Made by a program: the position numbers and the translations under genes. Below, one piece after another: positions 1 through 7,891 of a stretch of 60,833 nucleotides of DNA. Under the pieces are notes generated by a model, which had not been told where the DNA came from, made no database searches, and saw only the letters and a list, made by a program, of their open reading frames with translations. Each line of letters begins with the position of its first letter. The stretch's first letter is position 1. The DNA comes from Nitrospirota bacterium (GTDB taxonomy: Bacteria > Nitrospirota > JACRHJ01): NCBI GenBank assembly GCA_021789495.1, contig JAJYJM010000003.1:59193-120025 (forward strand), given 5' to 3'.

Positions 1-165
1 GCCCTGTCGCTCGGCATCTGCCTTATCGACGCCGGGCACCAGGGGACGGAGCTTCCTGCGATGGAGCATCTGGCCGGGAGGCTAAGGGAGAAATTCAGGG
101 AGAAAGGGCGTAAAATATCCGTGGAGACGAGCAATGTCCGGGTATCGCCCTGGACAGGCGCATAG
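1..165 (+). CDS. Nif3-like dinuclear metal centre protein, C-terminal end (partial)
   Basis: This frame is open from the window edge and stops at TAG 163-165, giving the last 54 residues of a protein. They contain the piece IDAGHQGTE, which resembles the C-terminal metal-ligand region of Nif3/YqfO-type proteins (GTP cyclohydrolase 1 type 2 / NIF3 family), where a His and a Glu close to the end bind the dinuclear metal site. The next gene encodes a zinc-ribbon coiled-coil protein, a neighbour often seen beside Nif3 homologues, which supports the call. Most of the gene lies outside the window, so the family name rests on a short match and the biochemical role is unknown. Confidence 0.65.
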   Translation, partial: ALSLGICLIDAGHQGTELPAMEHLAGRLREKFREKGRKISVETSNVRVSPWTGA

Positions 166-250
166 AAGGCCGGAGGGAGAAAACCATCCGGCGTTTTTGT
201 TTTTAAAATAAGTTATGGGGCAGGGCTTTACTAAAAAAACGGAGGTAGAG

Positions 251-976
251 GTGTTGGAAGATCTAAGACTTTTGGTTGAACTTCAGGAAATAGACGCGCG
301 GCTCTTTGAACTCAGGAAGGACAGGGAGAGGCTTCCGAAACTCATATCCTACGCCGGAGAGATGCTCCGGCAGATAAAGGCGGAGCTGGAGGCGGCCCAG
401 GCGGAGCTTGACCAGGCAAACAAGGAAAAACGCGCGGCGGAGGCAGAGCTTCAGACGGAGAACGAACACCTTAATAAACTGAAGCTCCGCACGACCGAGA
501 TAAAGACGAACAAGGAATACTTCGCCCATTTAAAAGAGATAGAGGACTGCCGGAAGAAAATAGCGAAGATAGAAGAGACCGAGCTTGAGCTGATGGAAAA
601 GGTGGAAAAGGCCGAGGCCGCCGCCTTTGAGAAAAAGGCCCTGGCCGACGACGAAGAAGAGAAGTTCAACGAACGCAAGGCCGAGATAGAGAGCCGATTC
701 GTGGCCGGGGACGGGGAGATGGAGGAGCTTGCGAAGAAGAGGGTCGAGATATTCCCCCGGATATCCGAAACGACCGCACAATATTATTCCAGCATCCTCG
801 TGAAGTACCCCGAATCCGCCGTCGTCGAGGCGGCGAACACCTCCTGCATGGGGTGCAGGATGATGATTCCGCCCCAGATGTTCAATAACGTGCGGAAGGG
901 CGAGAGCATCGTAAAATGCAACAACTGCCGCCGCATACTGTATTACAGGGAGCCTGCGGCGGAGCCTTCCAAGTGA
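251..976 (+). CDS. C4-type zinc-ribbon coiled-coil protein (DUF164 / CdsZ-like)
   Basis: This 241-residue protein is mostly charged, Glu/Lys/Ala-rich helix (about residues 5-175) expected to form a long coiled coil. It ends in a zinc ribbon with two Cys pairs, CMGC and CNNC, from about residue 199. That is the layout of the DUF164 / zf-RING_7 family, related to CdsZ, which is thought to bind nucleic acid or act as a scaffold; the function here is inferred. I place the start at GTG 251 because GGAGG (241-245) lies six bases upstream. An in-frame ATG at 215 would add 12 residues but has no ribosome site. The 3' end overlaps the next gene by four bases (973-976), indicating translational coupling. 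Confidence 0.8.
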   Translation: MLEDLRLLVELQEIDARLFELRKDRERLPKLISYAGEMLRQIKAELEAAQAELDQANKEKRAAEAELQTENEHLNKLKLRTTEIKTNKEYFAHLKEIEDCRKKIAKIEETELELMEKVEKAEAAAFEKKALADDEEEKFNERKAEIESRFVAGDGEMEELAKKRVEIFPRISETTAQYYSSILVKYPESAVVEAANTSCMGCRMMIPPQMFNNVRKGESIVKCNNCRRILYYREPAAEPSK

Positions 977-1614
977 AAAAATCCGAAGCCCTGAGGCTCC
1001 TTGCCCGGACGCTCTCAGTCAGGGCCGTCCTTGTGGAGCATCCGGAGCTGGATAAGGAGACGCTCCGGGCGCTGCTCCTTGAGGCGTCGCGGACGGTTGG
1101 CGACGGCGAGGCCGGTAGAGCCGGTAAACCGGCTTCAGGCGGCAGAGCGGCCAGTCAGCCGACACAAGCACTGGGACAAGGTTTTCTGTTTGAGGCCGGT
1201 CCACCGGCTTCGCTTAGGATACATACCGACGGGGCGTCGCGCGGGAACCCCGGCGAGGCGGGCATCGGCGTATTAATTGAAGACGAATCCGGCAGGATAA
1301 TCAGGGAGATACGCCGCTACATCGGCAAGGCTACGAACAACCAGGCGGAGTATACCGCATTAATCGAGGGCCTTAAGGCCGCCCGTGATATAAGTACCGG
1401 GAATGTAACGGTTTTCGCCGATTCGGAGCTTCTGGTTAAGCAGGTCAAGGGCGAATACAAGGTAAAGCATCCCCAGCTCCAGCCGCTATTCGCAGAGGCG
1501 AAAGAACTCATCTCCGGCCTCAAAAAATTCAGAATTACACACGTCCCGCGTGAAAAAAACGCACACGCCGACGCCCTCGCCAACGAGGCGATAGACAAGA
1601 AAATTACGGGGTGA
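973..1614 (+). CDS. RNase HI-family protein with N-terminal extension
   Basis: The protein has 213 residues from GTG 973, which overlaps the upstream stop as GTGA and has GGAG (961-964) eight bases before it. Residues 82-210 are a ribonuclease H fold with the four expected acidic residues: D86 in TDGASRGNPG, E126 in NNQAEYTAL, D150 in FADSELL and D200 near the end. Such enzymes cut RNA in RNA-DNA hybrids. The first 80 residues are a short helical segment followed by a Gly/Ala/Pro-rich linker, and two copies of a palindromic DNA element (1108-1136 and 1192-1211) fall exactly in that linker. The domain assignment is firm; whether it is the housekeeping RNase HI or a paralogue is not decided by this window. 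Confidence 0.85.
   Translation: MKKSEALRLLARTLSVRAVLVEHPELDKETLRALLLEASRTVGDGEAGRAGKPASGGRAASQPTQALGQGFLFEAGPPASLRIHTDGASRGNPGEAGIGVLIEDESGRIIREIRRYIGKATNNQAEYTALIEGLKAARDISTGNVTVFADSELLVKQVKGEYKVKHPQLQPLFAEAKELISGLKKFRITHVPREKNAHADALANEAIDKKITG
1108..1136. repeat. In-frame palindromic element, copy 1 (compound)
   Basis: The sequence begins GAGGCCGGT and ends ACCGGCTTC, with a second GCCGGT inserted in the middle, so it looks like a compound version of the element at 1192-1211. It encodes the flexible linker before the RNase H domain (Gly-Glu-Ala-Gly-Arg-Ala-Gly-Lys-Pro-Ala region) and does not break the frame. Confidence 0.6.
1192..1211. repeat. In-frame palindromic element, copy 2
   Basis: GAGGCCGGTCCACCGGCTTC is a near-perfect 20-base palindrome. 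It differs at one base from the reverse complement of the copy inside rlmN at 20397-20416. It lies in the linker of the RNase HI-family gene, a few residues before the catalytic domain, and is read through in frame. Confidence 0.7.
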
Positions 1615-1720
1615 ATCTGTCGCCTGAGCGGGAAAAGGCGCGGGAGATGTTCCGTGGGCAGTTGAAATAAAGCGATGAATTCCTCTTCAACTATTCCTTC
1701 CCAAATCCCTTTGTATATTA

Positions 1721-1726
1721 TATAAT
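1721..1726 (+). promoter_or_regulatory. -10 element of rnpB
   Basis: A perfect TATAAT sits seven bases before the predicted 5' end of the RNase P RNA at about 1733. The -35 region (around 1694-1703) is pyrimidine-rich and does not match consensus well, so only the -10 is called. Confidence 0.6.
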
Positions 1727-1732
1727 TTAGCT

Positions 1733-2131
1733 GGCCCAAAGCCGTCCGGGCGGCTGCTGTAATTTCGGTTGCAGAGGAAAGTCCGAACTCCGCAGGGCAG
1801 GGTGCTGGATAACGTCCAGGGGGGCAGACCCCACGGAAAGTGCCGCAGAGAAAAGACCGCCTGCAAGATAAGGGGCGCAGGCAAGGGTGAAACGGCGAGG
1901 TAAGAGCTCACCGCCTGGGCGGCGACGTCCAGGGCATGGCAAACCCCACCCGGAGCAAGGCCAAATAGGGGGACGACAAGGACTGCCCGTCCGATGTCCC
2001 CGGGTCAGGCCGCTTGAGGCCTGGAGTAATCCAGGTCCCAGAGGAATGGCCGCCGTCCGCGTACCCCTTGAGCCTTTGTTGAAGGCGGGGGGAGCGGATA
2101 CAGAATTCGGCTTACAGGACGGCTTTGGGCT
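1733..2131 (+). ncRNA. rnpB: RNase P RNA, bacterial class A
   Basis: This is the catalytic RNA that trims the 5' leader of pre-tRNAs. The conserved 5' core GAGGAAAGTCCG lies near 1775-1790, the AAGGGTGAAACGGCGAGGTAA block near 1883-1903, and the AGCAAGGCCAAATAGG block near 1953-1968. The ends are set by helix P1: GCCCAAAGCCGTCC at 1734-1747 pairs perfectly over 14 bases with 2117-2130, and the typical TTCGGCTTACA precedes the 3' strand. The length of about 400 nt is normal for the type. The gene has its own TATAAT at 1721. An apparent reading frame at 1887-2222 through this region is an artefact. Confidence 0.95.
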
Positions 2132-2672
2132 TAATTATGATTATATTTCAACGAGTTGCATGGTAAGAGGCGAGTTCTCCATCCTGCCGGGAATTATATT
2201 CTTGCGGCGTAGCTATTTGTAAAATAAAGGTAATCCGCGCCGAAAGTCCGTAAAAAACGCACCTTCCCCGCGCCCTCTTTTTGCCCCGAAAATGCCCGAA
2301 AACGGCCCATTTCAGGCCCGCTTTCGATACCGGGGGAAATTCGTGATTTTTACACGTTTTTACTTTAACAATCAGCAGGTTCTGGAATCAATCCGGAATT
2401 GCTATCGACAATGAACTTCTCCGACCGATGAGATTTACTATTGGCGCCCGGCTCGCGATTATCAGCAAATAGCATTGCAATTACCGAAACCTCTAAAGTC
2501 AACCGTGGATTCTTCGGCTGGGCCTCAGAATGACAGGCGGGTCCCTTTGTCCGTCATTCCCGAATGTCTTAATCGGGAATCCAGGGTTTGCTGCGGTTTG
2601 ACAGTATCCGCGCCATAAACTATATTTATTGTAACGTCATGAAAATATCAACCGTAAAAAAGGAGGGCGCAC
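2132..2672. other. Gene-free stretch with intergenic repeat
   Basis: I find no convincing coding sequence in these roughly 540 bases. The stretch holds one copy of a dispersed hairpin repeat (2553-2584) flanked by further fragments of similar character, such as an isolated AATGAC at 2529-2534. The first 150 bases after rnpB are AT-rich and contain no clear intrinsic terminator. The end of the stretch carries the ribosome site AGGAGG (2661-2666) of the small gene that follows. Confidence 0.6.
2553..2584. repeat. Dispersed intergenic hairpin repeat (GTCATTCCCG family), copy 1
   Basis: The 32-base unit starts GTCATTCCCGAATG and ends TTAATCGGGAATCCAG; the two halves pair as CCCGA/TCGGG. It matches the copy at 7786-7817 at 29 of 32 positions. 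Related shorter forms are at 16563-16589 and 25013-25037. Confidence 0.75.
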
Positions 2673-2783
2673 ATGTGCCAGACATGCGGATGCACGCCAT
2701 GCAAGGTATGCGGGAAAGAGATTAAAAACGGCGTATGTTCGGGATGCAAGCAGCCGGCCAGCAAATGCACCTGCAAAAAATAA
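2673..2783 (+). CDS. 36-residue cysteine-rich mini-protein
   Basis: ATG 2673 has a strong ribosome site AGGAGG (2661-2666, six-base spacing). The frame runs 36 codons to TAA 2781-2783 and is followed at once by a strong terminator, so this looks like a complete one-gene unit. Nine of the 36 residues are Cys (C2, C5, C7, C10, C13, C22, C25, C32, C34), arranged as CxxC and CxC pairs, with many Lys residues and no signal peptide. The pattern suggests a small metal-binding (zinc-knuckle or metallothionein-like) cytosolic protein. I recall similar tiny proteins only as hypotheticals, so no function is assigned. It is divergent in style from, and convergent with, glnA. Confidence 0.7.
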   Translation: MCQTCGCTPCKVCGKEIKNGVCSGCKQPASKCTCKK

Positions 2784-2784
2784 G

Positions 2785-2822
2785 AAAAGGCCCCTTCCGG
2801 TTATCGGGAGGGGCCTTTTTTA
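2785..2822. terminator. Bidirectional intrinsic terminator between the mini-protein gene and glnA
   Basis: The arms AAAAGGCCCCTCC-like and GGGAGGGGCCTTTTTT form a long GC-rich hairpin with A-runs on the left and T-runs on the right. It can therefore stop transcription from both sides: the small plus-strand gene ending at 2783 and glnA ending at 2831. Confidence 0.85.
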
Positions 2823-2830
2823 TCACGCGA

Positions 2831-4243
2831 TTATATGTCGTAATACAGGAAGAACTCGTAGGGATGCGGACGAAGCCTCAGGGCGTCCACTTCCTTGCTC
2901 CTCTTGTATGATATCCAGGTCTCGATGGCGTCGTCCGTGAAGACGTCGCCCTTCATGAGGAAGTCTTGGTCGTTCTCAAGGTTGTCAAGGGCGTCCTCAA
3001 GGGAGCCGGGCATCGACGGCACGTTGGCGAGCTCTTCCGGAGAGAGATCGTAGATGTCCTTGTCGAGCGGAGAGCCTGGGTCTATCTTGTTCTCTATGCC
3101 GTCCAGGCCCGCCATGAGCATGGCGGCGAAGGCAATGTAGGGGTTGCAGGACGGGTCCGGGAAGCGCACTTCGACGCGCTTCGCCTTCGGCGAGGGCGAG
3201 TACATCGGGATGCGTATGGACGCGCTCCTGTTCCTGCCGGAGTAAGCGAGATTGACCGGGGCCTCGAAGCCCGGAACGAGCCTCTTGTAGGAGTTCGTCG
3301 TCGGGTTCGTGAGCGCGGCCAGGGCCGGGGCGTGCTTCAGGATGCCGCCGATATACCACAGGGCCATCTTTGAAAGCCCCGCGTATTCGTTTCCGGCGAA
3401 GAGCGGCTTGCCGCCCTTCCAGAGGGACTGGTGCGTGTGCATCCCGGAGCCGTTGTCTCCGAAGAGCGGCTTCGGCATGAACGTAACCGTCCTGCCGTTT
3501 CTCTTGGCCACGTTCTTTATGATGTACTTGAAATACATGAGCTGGTCGGCCATCTTCAGCATGCTGTTGAAGCGCATGTCGATCTCGGCCTGGCCGGCGG
3601 TCGCAACCTCGTGGTGCTGGCGCTCGACGTATATGCCGACCTTCTGCATCTCCAGCACCATCTCAGTGCGGATGTCTTCCTGGGAGTCCGTCGGCGGTAC
3701 GGGGAAGTAGCCCTCCTTGTGGCGCGGCTTGTAGCCTAAGTTCGGCCCTTCCTCGCGCCCGGAGTTCCAGATGCCCTCGACGGAGTCCACGAAGTAGTAG
3801 CCGGAGTTCGGGGTCTGGTCGAACATGACGTCGTCGAAGATGAAGAATTCGGCTTCCGGCCCGAAGTAGGCGGTGTCGGCGATCTTCGAGGACTTCAGGT
3901 AGGCCTCGGCCTTCTGTGCGATGTAGCGCGGGTCGCGGGTGTATTTTTCCTTCGTGATCGGGTCCACGACGTTGCAGATGAGGCTGATGGTCGGGTATTC
4001 CGTGAACGGGTCCATGACCGCGGTGTCGGCGTCCGGCACGACGAGCATGTCCGAGGTGTTTATTGACTTCCAGCCCCTTATCGAGGAGCCGTCGAAGCCC
4101 AGGCCGTCCTTGAAAATTTCCTCGGCAAGCTCGTCTATCGGGCACGAGAAATGCTGCCACAGGCCGGGAAAATCCATGAACTTCATGTCGAACATCACAG
4201 CCTTGTTCTTCTTCGCCATCTCCAGTACTTCTTTTGGTGTCAT
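2831..4243 (-). CDS. glnA: Glutamine synthetase, type I
   Basis: The enzyme makes glutamine from glutamate, ammonium and ATP in the cytosol and forms a dodecamer. At 470 residues it has the normal GSI length. It shows the DGSS motif at residues 51-54, the NGSGMH ammonium/glutamate site, the [13 protein letters not shown] block and the RIP/RVEVR region. Near the C-terminus Y398 in DIYDLSPEE matches the tyrosine that is adenylylated in the GSI-beta class, so covalent control is likely. AAGGAGG precedes ATG 4243. It is the last gene of an amtB-glnB-glnA series, 20 bases after glnB, and ends at a bidirectional terminator. The call is very secure. Confidence 0.97.
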   Translation of the reverse strand: MTPKEVLEMAKKNKAVMFDMKFMDFPGLWQHFSCPIDELAEEIFKDGLGFDGSSIRGWKSINTSDMLVVPDADTAVMDPFTEYPTISLICNVVDPITKEKYTRDPRYIAQKAEAYLKSSKIADTAYFGPEAEFFIFDDVMFDQTPNSGYYFVDSVEGIWNSGREEGPNLGYKPRHKEGYFPVPPTDSQEDIRTEMVLEMQKVGIYVERQHHEVATAGQAEIDMRFNSMLKMADQLMYFKYIIKNVAKRNGRTVTFMPKPLFGDNGSGMHTHQSLWKGGKPLFAGNEYAGLSKMALWYIGGILKHAPALAALTNPTTNSYKRLVPGFEAPVNLAYSGRNRSASIRIPMYSPSPKAKRVEVRFPDPSCNPYIAFAAMLMAGLDGIENKIDPGSPLDKDIYDLSPEELANVPSMPGSLEDALDNLENDQDFLMKGDVFTDDAIETWISYKRSKEVDALRLRPHPYEFFLYYDI

Positions 4244-4263
4244 TTCTTTTCCTCCTTGTTTAA

Positions 4264-4647
<384 letters not shown>

Positions 4648-4699
4648 CTAACAATATCATCCGGATTTCGATATGGCAAGGATTTTCCCCCGCCCGGCT

Positions 4700-5944
4700 T
4701 TAGGCCTGCCCGACATGCACGCTCTCCTCCGGGTAGGCGTCTATGCTGTGAATCGCAAGGTCCGCGCCCTTCATTTCCTGCTCCTCGGAAAGCCTGAAGC
4801 CTATGGTCTTGTTGATAATGAAATACACTATCCCGCCGACGGCAAGCGCGTAGACAGCCGCTATAAGGCTACCCGCAAGCTGGGAGACGAAACTTACTCC
4901 GCCCATGCCGCCGAAGAGGCGGCTTCCGAATATGCCCGCCGCTATGCCGCCCCATGTGCCGGTAACCCCGTGAAGCGGCCATACGCCGAGCACGTCGTCG
5001 ATCTTCAGTATCTCCTGCTCGATAGTAAATCCTTTTACGAATATGGCCGCCCCCACGCCTCCAGTAACGAGCGCGCCAAGAGGATGCATTATATCCGAGC
5101 CCGCGCATATGGCGATAAGTCCGGCCAGGGCGCCGTTATGCACAAAACCGGGGTCGGCCTTAGTCATTATCAGAGCCACGAGGATGCCGCCGACCATCGC
5201 CATCAGGGAGTTCAGCGCGACGAGGCCGGAGATGCCGGTAAGGGACTGCGCGCTCATCACGTTAAACCCGAACCATCCGACAGCCAGAATCCAGCTGCCG
5301 AGCGAGAGAAACGGTATGCTGCTGATGGGAATGGGATAGCTCTTGCCGCCCGCGCCGTATCGCCCAAGCCTCGGGCCGAGTATAAGTATCGCCGGAAGCG
5401 CCAGCCAGCCACCCATCGAGTGCACTACCACAGAACCCGCGTAGTCGTGAAAACCACAGCCGAATATCCCCGAGAGCCAGCCCTGGACGCATATCGCCTG
5501 GTGCGACTCATTGGCCGAAAATCTGCCCCAGATAAGAGACTCGAAAAACGGATATGCCAGCCCGACGAATATGCCGCCCGCCAGGACCTGCGGCCAGAAC
5601 CTCGCCCGCTCGGCGATCCCGCCGGAGATAATCGCCGGTATGCACGCCGCGAACGTCAGCAGGAAGAAGAAGTGCACGAGGTCGAAGCCCTGCAGATGCA
5701 TCAGCTCCGCCGCCGGTCTCAGGAAGCTTATTCCATAGGCGATAGGGAAACCAATCAGGAAATATACCACCGTTGATACCGCCCAGTCCGAAAGTATCTT
5801 CACAAGCGCGTTCACCTGATTCTTCTTCCTCACCGTGCCCAGCTCGAGAAATGCAAACCCCGCGTGCATGGCGAAAATCATTACCGCGCCGAGCATCATG
5901 AAGAGCACGTCGCCGCTTTGCTTCAAACTAGTGATCTGGTCCAC
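4700..5944 (-). CDS. amtB: Ammonium transporter
   Basis: This 414-residue inner-membrane channel protein of the Amt/MEP/Rh family has about eleven hydrophobic segments. The twin conducting histidines are visible in VVVHSMGGW and in GVWPLHGVTGTWGG. The N-terminus starts directly with a membrane segment after a short polar stretch, without a long signal peptide. GTG 5944 has GGGAGGAG upstream (5947-5954). A sigma-54-type promoter at 5981-5995 would put the transcript start about 26 bases before the gene, fitting nitrogen-limitation control. A 97-base gap separates it from glnB. Confidence 0.95.
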   Translation of the reverse strand: MDQITSLKQSGDVLFMMLGAVMIFAMHAGFAFLELGTVRKKNQVNALVKILSDWAVSTVVYFLIGFPIAYGISFLRPAAELMHLQGFDLVHFFFLLTFAACIPAIISGGIAERARFWPQVLAGGIFVGLAYPFFESLIWGRFSANESHQAICVQGWLSGIFGCGFHDYAGSVVVHSMGGWLALPAILILGPRLGRYGAGGKSYPIPISSIPFLSLGSWILAVGWFGFNVMSAQSLTGISGLVALNSLMAMVGGILVALIMTKADPGFVHNGALAGLIAICAGSDIMHPLGALVTGGVGAAIFVKGFTIEQEILKIDDVLGVWPLHGVTGTWGGIAAGIFGSRLFGGMGGVSFVSQLAGSLIAAVYALAVGGIVYFIINKTIGFRLSEEQEMKGADLAIHSIDAYPEESVHVGQA

Positions 5945-5980
5945 TTTCTCCTCCCAAAGAAAGCTTGATAATAATATCAG

Positions 5981-5995
5981 GCAAGAAACATGCCT
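5981..5995 (-). promoter_or_regulatory. Sigma-54 (RpoN)-type promoter of amtB-glnB-glnA
   Basis: Read on the minus strand, AGGCATGTTTCTTGC matches the -24/-12 consensus TGGCACGNNNNTTGC with the invariant GG and GC exactly ten bases apart. The predicted start is near 5970, leaving a leader of about 26 bases that includes the ribosome site. amtB-glnB operons are classic NtrC/RpoN targets. I did not find a clear NtrC site upstream. Confidence 0.65.
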
Positions 5996-6125
5996 GCCGA
6001 TTCACTGAATAAAGTTATTGAAATAGAAGGAAAGACGAGCAATTATAATCGGATTTGACTATAATTTAAACAAGATTTTGATTAAAAAAAGACATCTGAA
6101 TAAAAAACCGGCAAATTACTTCTTG

Positions 6126-7202
6126 TTAGCGCAGTGCCCCGGTCAGTTTCTCCTCGTTCCACTCCTTCGTGATCGCAACGTCCCCAATCCGCGTCGGGAG
6201 GACGAACTTCACCCTGCCGCCTTCGGCCTTTTTGTCGTGAGCAATGGACTTTATTACGGAATCCGGAGCGAGGTTCTTCGGGAACTCCGTCGGCAGACCG
6301 AAGCGGGAAAGGAGCTTTGCCAGGCGTTCCGGGACTTCAGGGCCGCACAGGCCCTGGGCGAGCGCAAGTCTTGCCGCGACGGCCATGCCTATAGACACGG
6401 CCTCGCCGTGCCTGTATCCGGTGTAGTCCGTGAGCGATTCGACGGCGTGGCCAACGGTATGTCCGAAGTTCAGTGTCGCGCGGAGACCTCCTTCGCGTTC
6501 GTCCGCGCCCACGACCTCCGCCTTTATCCCGCAGGAGGTCTTTATCAAATGCGCCAGCGCCTTCGGCTGCATCTCCAGCACGGCCTCCGCGTTGTCCTCC
6601 AGCCACCGGAAGAACTCCGCATCGCGTATAACGCCGTATTTCACCACTTCCGCCAGCCCGGAGACGAACTCCTCCGTCGGGAGCGTATTCAGCGTATCGA
6701 CGTCCGCAAGCACGAGCCTGGGCTGATGAAAGGCGCCGACCATGTTCTTGCCAAGCGGGCGGTTGACGCCGGTCTTGCCGCCGACGGAGGAATCCACCTG
6801 GGCGAGGAGCGTCGTCGGGACCTGGACGAAGTCTATCCCGCGCATGAAAGTCGCGGCGGCAAAACCCGCCATGTCTCCGATTACTCCGCCGCCGAGCGCG
6901 ACGACAAAAGACTTCCTGTCGAAGCCTTCCGCAAGGAGCCAGTCGTAGATGCGCGCCATGCTCTCGATTGTCTTGAACTTCTCGCCGTCCGGCAGCGACA
7001 GCGTCGAGACCTCGTATCCCGCGCCGCGCATGGAGTCTATCGTTTGCTTTCCGTATATCGGGCCGACGGTGTCGTTGGTCAGTATCCCCGCGCGGCCATG
7101 AAGACCGGTGGACCTGATCCTCCCGCCAAGAGAGCTAAGAAGTCCCTGGCCGATGAATATGTCGTATGAACGCGGGCCTAAGTCTACTTTTACCGTTTCC
7201 AA
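6126..7202 (-). CDS. aroB: 3-dehydroquinate synthase
   Basis: This is the second step of the shikimate pathway: DAHP is cyclised to 3-dehydroquinate with NAD and a divalent metal. The 358-residue protein contains the NAD-binding GGGVIGDMAGFAAAT block, the PTTLLAQVDSSVGGKTGVN block and the metal ligand region NFGHTVGHAVE with a later RHGEAVSIGM. The start is TTG 7202, preceded by a G-rich ribosome-site-like run. It is the last gene in the aroC-aroK-aroB series. The call is secure. Confidence 0.96.
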   Translation of the reverse strand: METVKVDLGPRSYDIFIGQGLLSSLGGRIRSTGLHGRAGILTNDTVGPIYGKQTIDSMRGAGYEVSTLSLPDGEKFKTIESMARIYDWLLAEGFDRKSFVVALGGGVIGDMAGFAAATFMRGIDFVQVPTTLLAQVDSSVGGKTGVNRPLGKNMVGAFHQPRLVLADVDTLNTLPTEEFVSGLAEVVKYGVIRDAEFFRWLEDNAEAVLEMQPKALAHLIKTSCGIKAEVVGADEREGGLRATLNFGHTVGHAVESLTDYTGYRHGEAVSIGMAVAARLALAQGLCGPEVPERLAKLLSRFGLPTEFPKNLAPDSVIKSIAHDKKAEGGRVKFVLPTRIGDVAITKEWNEEKLTGALR

Positions 7203-7208
7203 AATCCC

Positions 7209-7240
7209 CCTCTCCCGGCCATCTCCCGCCAGGGGAGAGG
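7209..7240. repeat. Intergenic CCTCTCCC/GGGGAGAGG hairpin
   Basis: The arms CCTCTCCC (7209-7216) and GGGGAGAGG (7232-7240) pair across a short loop between aroK and aroB. Similar C-rich/G-rich hairpins lie at 9075-9097, 16653-16669 and 26499-26530, so this looks like a dispersed repeat family. It is not a T-tailed terminator. Confidence 0.55.
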
Positions 7241-7249
7241 ATGCATCGA

Positions 7250-7759
7250 TTATATTTTCCCCGTTGTGATCCTGATTATCTCTTCCGCGACGTCTTTCGG
7301 CGTCATGGCCGTGGTGTCGATGGTAAAGTCCGCCTTGCGGTAAAACTGCTCGCGCGCGGCCATAAGTTCGATAATCCTCGACATCGGGTCCGGCACGTTA
7401 AGCAGCGGCCTGCCGGCGGAATTCCCGACCCTTTTCATTACGGCGTCGGGCGTAGCCGTAAGGCATACGATAACCCCGCCGGTCTTAATAGCCTCGATGT
7501 TGCGCTCGTCGATTACCGCCCCGCCCCCGGCGGAGATTACAAGCCCCGGCCTCCGGGACAGCTCGTTAATTTTCCCCCGTTCCAGCATCCGGAAATAGCC
7601 CTCGCCAAGCTCGGAGAATATATGGGATATGGAAACGCCCTGCTCGCGCTCTATCTCTTCGTCCACGTCTATAAAACGGTATCCGAGCCTGCGGGCGAGA
7701 ATCCTGCCCGCCGTCGTCTTGCCCGTCCCCATGAAGCCGACCAGAGTTATGTTGCGCAT
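7250..7759 (-). CDS. aroK: Shikimate kinase
   Basis: This 169-residue P-loop kinase phosphorylates shikimate at the 3-OH. Visible are the Walker A motif GFMGTGKT at residues 8-15, the DVDEEIE shikimate-binding acid pair, the SAGGGAV segment and the lid arginine in NSAGRPLL. The start is ATG 7759. The gene lies 47 bases before aroB and about 130 bases after aroC, with hairpin repeats in both gaps. The pil-aroK-aroB order is conserved in many bacteria. Confidence 0.95.
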   Translation of the reverse strand: MRNITLVGFMGTGKTTAGRILARRLGYRFIDVDEEIEREQGVSISHIFSELGEGYFRMLERGKINELSRRPGLVISAGGGAVIDERNIEAIKTGGVIVCLTATPDAVMKRVGNSAGRPLLNVPDPMSRIIELMAAREQFYRKADFTIDTTAMTPKDVAEEIIRITTGKI

Positions 7760-7785
7760 AATGAAAAGGCTGTTTACTCTTGACC

Positions 7786-7817
7786 GTCATTCCCGAATGA
7801 TTTAATCGGGAACCCAG
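7786..7817. repeat. Dispersed intergenic hairpin repeat (GTCATTCCCG family), copy 2
   Basis: The same 32-base unit as at 2553-2584, with 29 identical bases, in the aroC-aroK gap. A second dyad with G/C-rich arms follows at about 7833-7865. Confidence 0.75.
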
Positions 7818-7891
7818 CGACTTTAAAGCCACTGGGCCCCCGTTAAAAAGCGTCCGGGGGTGACGGGCTTACAAATAACGAACACGTGTTC

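Noticed and set aside
1611..1670. A 19-codon frame (GTG start overlapping the RNase HI stop)
   Set aside because: Too short, no conserved motif and no ribosome site; could be a sequencing-frame continuation but nothing supports that.
1887..2222. Open frame of 111 codons on the plus strand
   Set aside because: It lies mostly inside the RNase P RNA and has no ribosome site or protein family likeness.
4673..5776. Long plus-strand frame (367 codons) opposite amtB
   Set aside because: Its product is rich in Arg, His and Pro with no domain, as expected for the antisense of a GC-rich membrane protein gene.
6078..7169. Long plus-strand frame opposite aroB
   Set aside because: The minus-strand frame encodes a complete 3-dehydroquinate synthase; the opposite frame is low in motif content.
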